Made by a program: the position numbers and the translations under genes. Positions 58,618 to 62,387 of a stretch of 62,387 nucleotides of DNA are shown in pieces (the first letter of the stretch is position 1; the number at the start of each line of letters is the position of its first letter). This DNA is from Theristus sp. LFF4_11 (taxonomy: Eukaryota > Nematoda > Chromadorea > Monhysterida > Xyalidae), in the NCBI GenBank assembly GCA_030248135.1, contig JASANC010003099.1:1-62387 (forward strand). Reading direction: 5' to 3'. A model generated the notes under the pieces. That model ran no database searches. It saw only the letters and a program-made list of their open reading frames with translations, and was not told the DNA's origin.

Positions 58618-60364
58618 ATGAGTTGAACGTTTGTGGAATGAATGTTTCAATCTGCTGTTGTATTGGTCATTACTTGGCGACGAACTTGGTTGTTACGACG
58701 TTTCCAATTATTTAAGATCATTTTACTTAGCGTTTTTGCGTTTGATCGTTTGTTATGTTGCTTTGCGCGCCTTTGTTTTTTGCGAATTGCGATGCTTCAT
58801 TTTTTGCGCGTTTGATTGTTTGCTTTGTTTTGCGCGTTTTTTGTGAATTGCAGCGATGTTTCATTTTTTGGTCATGTTTGATTGCAGTGTGTTTGTTGTA
58901 GATTTGAACGTTTGATTGCGGCGTAAAGCGTGAGTTTTTGTGATTGCTGATGTTAGATTATGGTGTGTCGTTTTGAGTATTTTTATTGTGTGTTTCATAT
59001 TGTTTTGTTGTTTGATGATTATTTCATCTTGTGCTTTTGTTTTATGAATGTATTTCGTTTCACGTTCACACTTAAAAATTTTTAGTCCAGATTCGTTACA
59101 GAATCAAGTATGGTACAAATAATTCACTTGTTTTTGTCTCTTGCAGTCAAGTTTTGTGAGAGTTGTCTTTTTGTGCATTTTATTTTGTTCGTCAGTCGTA
59201 ATTTGATTGGTCGAAGTTTGTGATGAAAAATTTTTTCGTTTTATGTTGCGATAAATGAATATACAGGATGTCGTCTGAACTCTGAAGCAATCGGGAAAAT
59301 AGTTCGTTTTCGAGTTTGGTCAGCGTCTTAGTTGCAATTTACAGTCGAAATCTAAATTATAGGCACTCAGCTGGTTGGTTGGCAATCATGCTCATGCTTG
59401 CTTTTGATTAAAATTTCCTATTCGAAAATTCCGAGCGCTCGAAGCACACCACGACTGCGATCACAACCAGAGATCCAAAAAACGGAACTGAAATGCCATT
59501 TTTTCACAATGGTCGGAAAAATTATTTTCAAACCTGATGTTTTGGTTTGTTTTATAACCGGTTTTTACAGGTTTTATCAGATATCTCTGTGCTATCTCTA
59601 CAACACGAGAATCTCGGATGCATTTGCTGATGAAGCTGGTCAATTTTCTTTTCAGTTTCAGGTTTTTCGTTTGGAGCATTGCCACTTGGAGCAAATGTGG
59701 TCATGAAATCATAACATCTAAAATATGAAGCTGGTCAATTTTCTTTTCAGTTTCAGGTTTTTCGTTTGGAGCATTGCCACTTGGAGCAAATGTGGTCATG
59801 AAATCATAACATCTAAAATATCTTTTTACATCTTGCTGAGTAAATGCAACATTTGGATCTCCAAGATTTCTGGTCAGTGGGCAGGCGATTGTCGAACCTT
59901 GATGTAAAATCGATTGCTGGAAATTTGTGTCACGAATTCGTTCTGTATATTTCTTCATTTGAAATTAATGGACCCAATCGTATAATAAAAGAACATGATC
60001 ACAGTATTGAAAACAAAGAAACAAAAATATCTGCAGCTTGTTGCTTCAATCCTGTTGCATGTTGAACGTTGAAGTTTTGCAGAAAGAGTCGGGTTGGAAA
60101 CAAGAAGATTAAAGCAACAACACAAACGGTTGTTATGTAACTTGTTCAATAATTCAAAGTGTCGTGTGATCTGCATTCTGCAAAAAAAATCTGACAGGGT
60201 TGAAAAACATACTGCAGCAGTAACGAGCATGAATATATCTGGTGACAAAAAATCGAAAACAATTGAGTTAGAGTGCAGTAGTGGTGATACTGAAAATCGG
60301 AAACGATAACAGCAGCTTAACGAAAGTACACAAATTATAAAGACATAGGCAACACCCGTAGTTG
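58618..60364. other. Intergenic between convergent LDLa genes
   Basis: T-rich sequence with many TTTG words (58620-59050). It holds a solo CAGTCGAAATCTAAATTATA MITE end at 59342 after TA, and a 95-bp tandem duplication. No gene recognised. Confidence 0.5.
59631..59820. repeat. 95-bp perfect-looking tandem duplication
   Basis: The stretch from TGAAGCTGGTCAATTTTCTT to AACATCTAAAATA occurs twice, at 59631-59725 and 59726-59820, with almost no differences, so it is recent. Confidence 0.8.
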
Positions 60365-60489
60365 CTACTGGTTGCATTGCGGCAGCAGTTCATCCTCCAT
60401 TTGTCCACAGTCGTTCACTCCGTCACAGAGTGCTCCGGGCAAAATGCAACGTCCATTTGGACACTGCGCTTCGTCTGACCGACACGCTC
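60365..60489 (-). CDS. Duplicate terminal LDLa exon (alternative last exon?)
   Basis: Acceptor GTTGTAG, phase 1, encodes [20 protein letters not shown] and [18 protein letters not shown], then Asn-Gln-stop. It is almost identical to the exon at 61139-60964 but has a short tail in place of the Ser/Pro/Thr tail. All six Cys and the acidic residues are intact, so it could serve as an alternative 3' exon. Confidence 0.6.
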
Positions 60490-62186
60490 CTACAACAACG
60501 GAACCGTTCGCTTCTGAGCTGCGCGACTTTCAGTTTCAAAACGGCTTTGGATGAAACCATTTCTAAATCTTGGACTCAATCTCTGTGCCAGGCTGTGCTA
60601 GACGCTAATTACTCTAAAACCAATGCTTCCGCTTCGTGCAATACAAAACTCGTAAAAGAACGAGTACACCAAGTTTGCACTGCTTTGAGTTTCAAACGTT
60701 TCGACAGCAATGAATCGAAAACTCAGTCATGGCACGGGGCACGTATGACTCATGTTACAAAAACATAAAAAGATTCTTGGCTTTTTTCTTGCCGCAACGT
60801 GGTGTCTTTGCTACCATGCGTTGCGTGCGCCTTTTGGCGACCAGATTTGTGCCAAACGTTGCGAAGCACATGGCCGCAAGCGCACCACGCTGCTCGGACA
60901 GGTGTGTTCTAGGCGAGTGATCAACGACAACACCAGCACAGCATCTGATGTGCTGCACGTGCACTAACTGATGCCGCCTGGTGGCGTCTGCGTCGACGAC
61001 TGCCCGGACGCTGCGGGCGTGTCGCACTGCGGCAGCAGTTCATCCTCCATCTGTCCGCAGTCGTTCACGCCGTCGCAGAGGGCGCTCGGCAGAATACAGC
61101 GTCCGTTTGGACACTGCGCTTCGTGCGAGCGACACGCTCCTGCGAAAACGTGCATTCCGGGTCGCATTTCGGTTTGAAAAAGTCTTTGATGAGATGGTTG
61201 TGCGTGGTTATTCTGTGATCCAACAATACGATTTATGGTCGGGCGGGCGGATTAACTGCACCACCATATCCGTGCGACGGCGCGGTGGAATCGTGATTCA
61301 AATGCAATGCACCTTGACTCAAATGTCCGGCAGGCGAGATCGCACCGCGCGGTCGCACGGAAAGTGGTAGGACGGCAGAAATAAGCGAAAGTGGCATGTG
61401 GATGAACACGAAGGTGTTGCACTAACGGCTGCCCAGTGTTGTTGTGGTACGTGCCGAGGTTGTTGTAGTCGAAGTTGTTGTTGTTGTTGGACAACCCAAC
61501 TCGTCCGTGTTGTCTGCACATTCGCTGCGTCCATTGCAACGCAGACTCAACTGAATGCAACGTCCATCGCTGACGCACTGCCACTGGTCGCCGGCACAAG
61601 CTGCACGTTTTTGCAGTAACAACAGCATTCGTTACTGATGCCGACAAAGGCATAGTCGCCTCAAGAGCGAACAGTCTGTCATTAACAGCTTCAATATTCA
61701 TACAATCGCAAACAGACGTGTCATATCATCACTGCAGCAGCGCATGTGTCTTACGATTTGTGTGCGTGCGTGTTTGTTCTTGTTCCGTTTGTTACGATGC
61801 AAGATTACTGTGGCAGCAGAGTGCACTGCCTCTGGACCAGCTCCAAACAAGGACCGCGAACGCCAGTGCGCAAGCGAACACCGACCCGGGCAAATGCCGC
61901 GTCGTTCGTCCGTCATGTCGCCACAGTCGTCCTGCCCGTCGCACAGGCGACTCATCGCGATACAGCGACCGTTGCTCGCGCATCGGAATTGACCAGTGCA
62001 ACCTGGCAGGTCAGCAAACGCATTACGTTTGAACAACAACAAAAAACTTCTTGCAATGAACTAAAGTTCTAGTTTACTTACAATTCTCTTCATCGGACAT
62101 ATCGCCACAGTCGTTCAGGCCGTTGCATCGACGGAACGATGGCATACAACGCCCATTGGCGCAGCGGAACTGGTCGAGTGCACACG
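60365..62186 (-). CDS. Multi-LDLa extracellular protein, 3' part
   Basis: Minus-strand exons, each one LDLa module: 62186-62082 ([34 protein letters not shown]), 62002-61886 ([32 protein letters not shown]), 61600-61427 ([31 protein letters not shown], then a Thr-rich spacer [17 protein letters not shown]), and 61139-60964 ([32 protein letters not shown], then a Ser/Pro/Thr tail and stop). All joints are phase 1. A further copy of the last module lies at 60489-60365 with its own stop. The start of the gene is beyond the right edge. LDLa modules bind calcium and protein or lipid ligands; the Thr-rich spacer is probably O-glycosylated. Secretion or membrane anchoring cannot be judged without the N-terminus. 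Confidence 0.82.
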
Positions 62187-62387
62187 CTGCAGCATTGAAA
62201 TTGAACACAAATGAAAAAGTGTGGTAATGAATGGATTCGTTGGAACGTAACGCCAATTGGTGGATTGGGCATTGGTCGTACAGAAGTATGGGTACAGATT
62301 TTTTTCAATTTGCTTCTCTGTTTTTCTCGGCTGACGGATGCAAAATGCTTCTCGGCGACTTTGAAAAGAACAACCGACCGGGACAAA

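Noticed and set aside
1..62387. CRISPR arrays, bacterial operons or ribosome-binding sites
   Set aside because: All genes have spliceosomal introns and animal-type domains; no direct-repeat/spacer array was seen.

Overview
Eukaryotic, animal-type genomic DNA. Every recognisable gene is cut by GT-AG introns (one GC-AG) with T-rich acceptors, and transposon-derived repeats fill much of the space between and inside genes. The protein families (TM9SF nonaspanin, MARCH-type RING-CH ligase, LITAF-domain protein, rhodopsin-type GPCR with NPxxY, natriuretic-receptor-type guanylyl cyclase, chitin-binding peritrophin-A domains, LDL-receptor class A modules) indicate an invertebrate bilaterian. Chitin-binding and receptor-cyclase genes fit an ecdysozoan, possibly nematode-like, but the species cannot be fixed from sequence alone.

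Layout. 1-1310: repeats. 1614-15213 (+): a complete 17-exon TM9SF2 orthologue. Its 7.57-kb intron 10 holds a MARCH-like E3 ligase gene on the opposite strand (5804-7694), two small MITEs and a 1.06-kb hAT-like element. 17209-17669 (+): two-exon LITAF-domain protein. 18246-19855 (-): secreted protein of unknown family. 19.9-27.4 kb: mostly repeats. 27483-30522 (+): five-exon 7TM receptor with three copies of one MITE in its introns. 31019-37762: nested transposon cluster rich in poly-G/poly-C. 37786-44407 (+): secreted chitin-binding protein whose intron 6 is filled by an AT-rich repeat array. 46448-54153 (+): 27-exon receptor guanylyl-cyclase-like gene whose cyclase domain lacks several catalytic residues. 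55034-58617 (+): secreted protein with two LDLa modules, a Gly-rich region and a [11 protein letters not shown] repeat. 60365-62186 (-): 3' part of a multi-LDLa gene with two alternative-looking terminal exons, convergent with the previous gene.

Functional themes. TM9SF2 and MARCH-type proteins both belong to Golgi/endosomal membranes and LITAF to late endosomes, but nothing shows co-regulation beyond the nesting. The GPCR and the cyclase-like receptor are surface receptors. The three right-hand secreted genes (CBM14, LDLa/Gly-rich, multi-LDLa) are modular extracellular proteins in which every defined intron is phase 1, the usual sign of exon shuffling.

Most striking: (i) an intact-looking receptor 'pseudo-cyclase'; (ii) five copies of a non-autonomous hAT-like element with telomere-like ends (TAGGGTTAGGGG), four with perfect 8-bp target duplications; (iii) a second family (CAGTACCGTGGGC ends) whose two insertions, 4.9 and 1.6 kb, also keep perfect 8-bp duplications despite nested insertions. 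Coordinates were read by eye. Exon joints were checked for GT/AG and reading phase except where marked unresolved.
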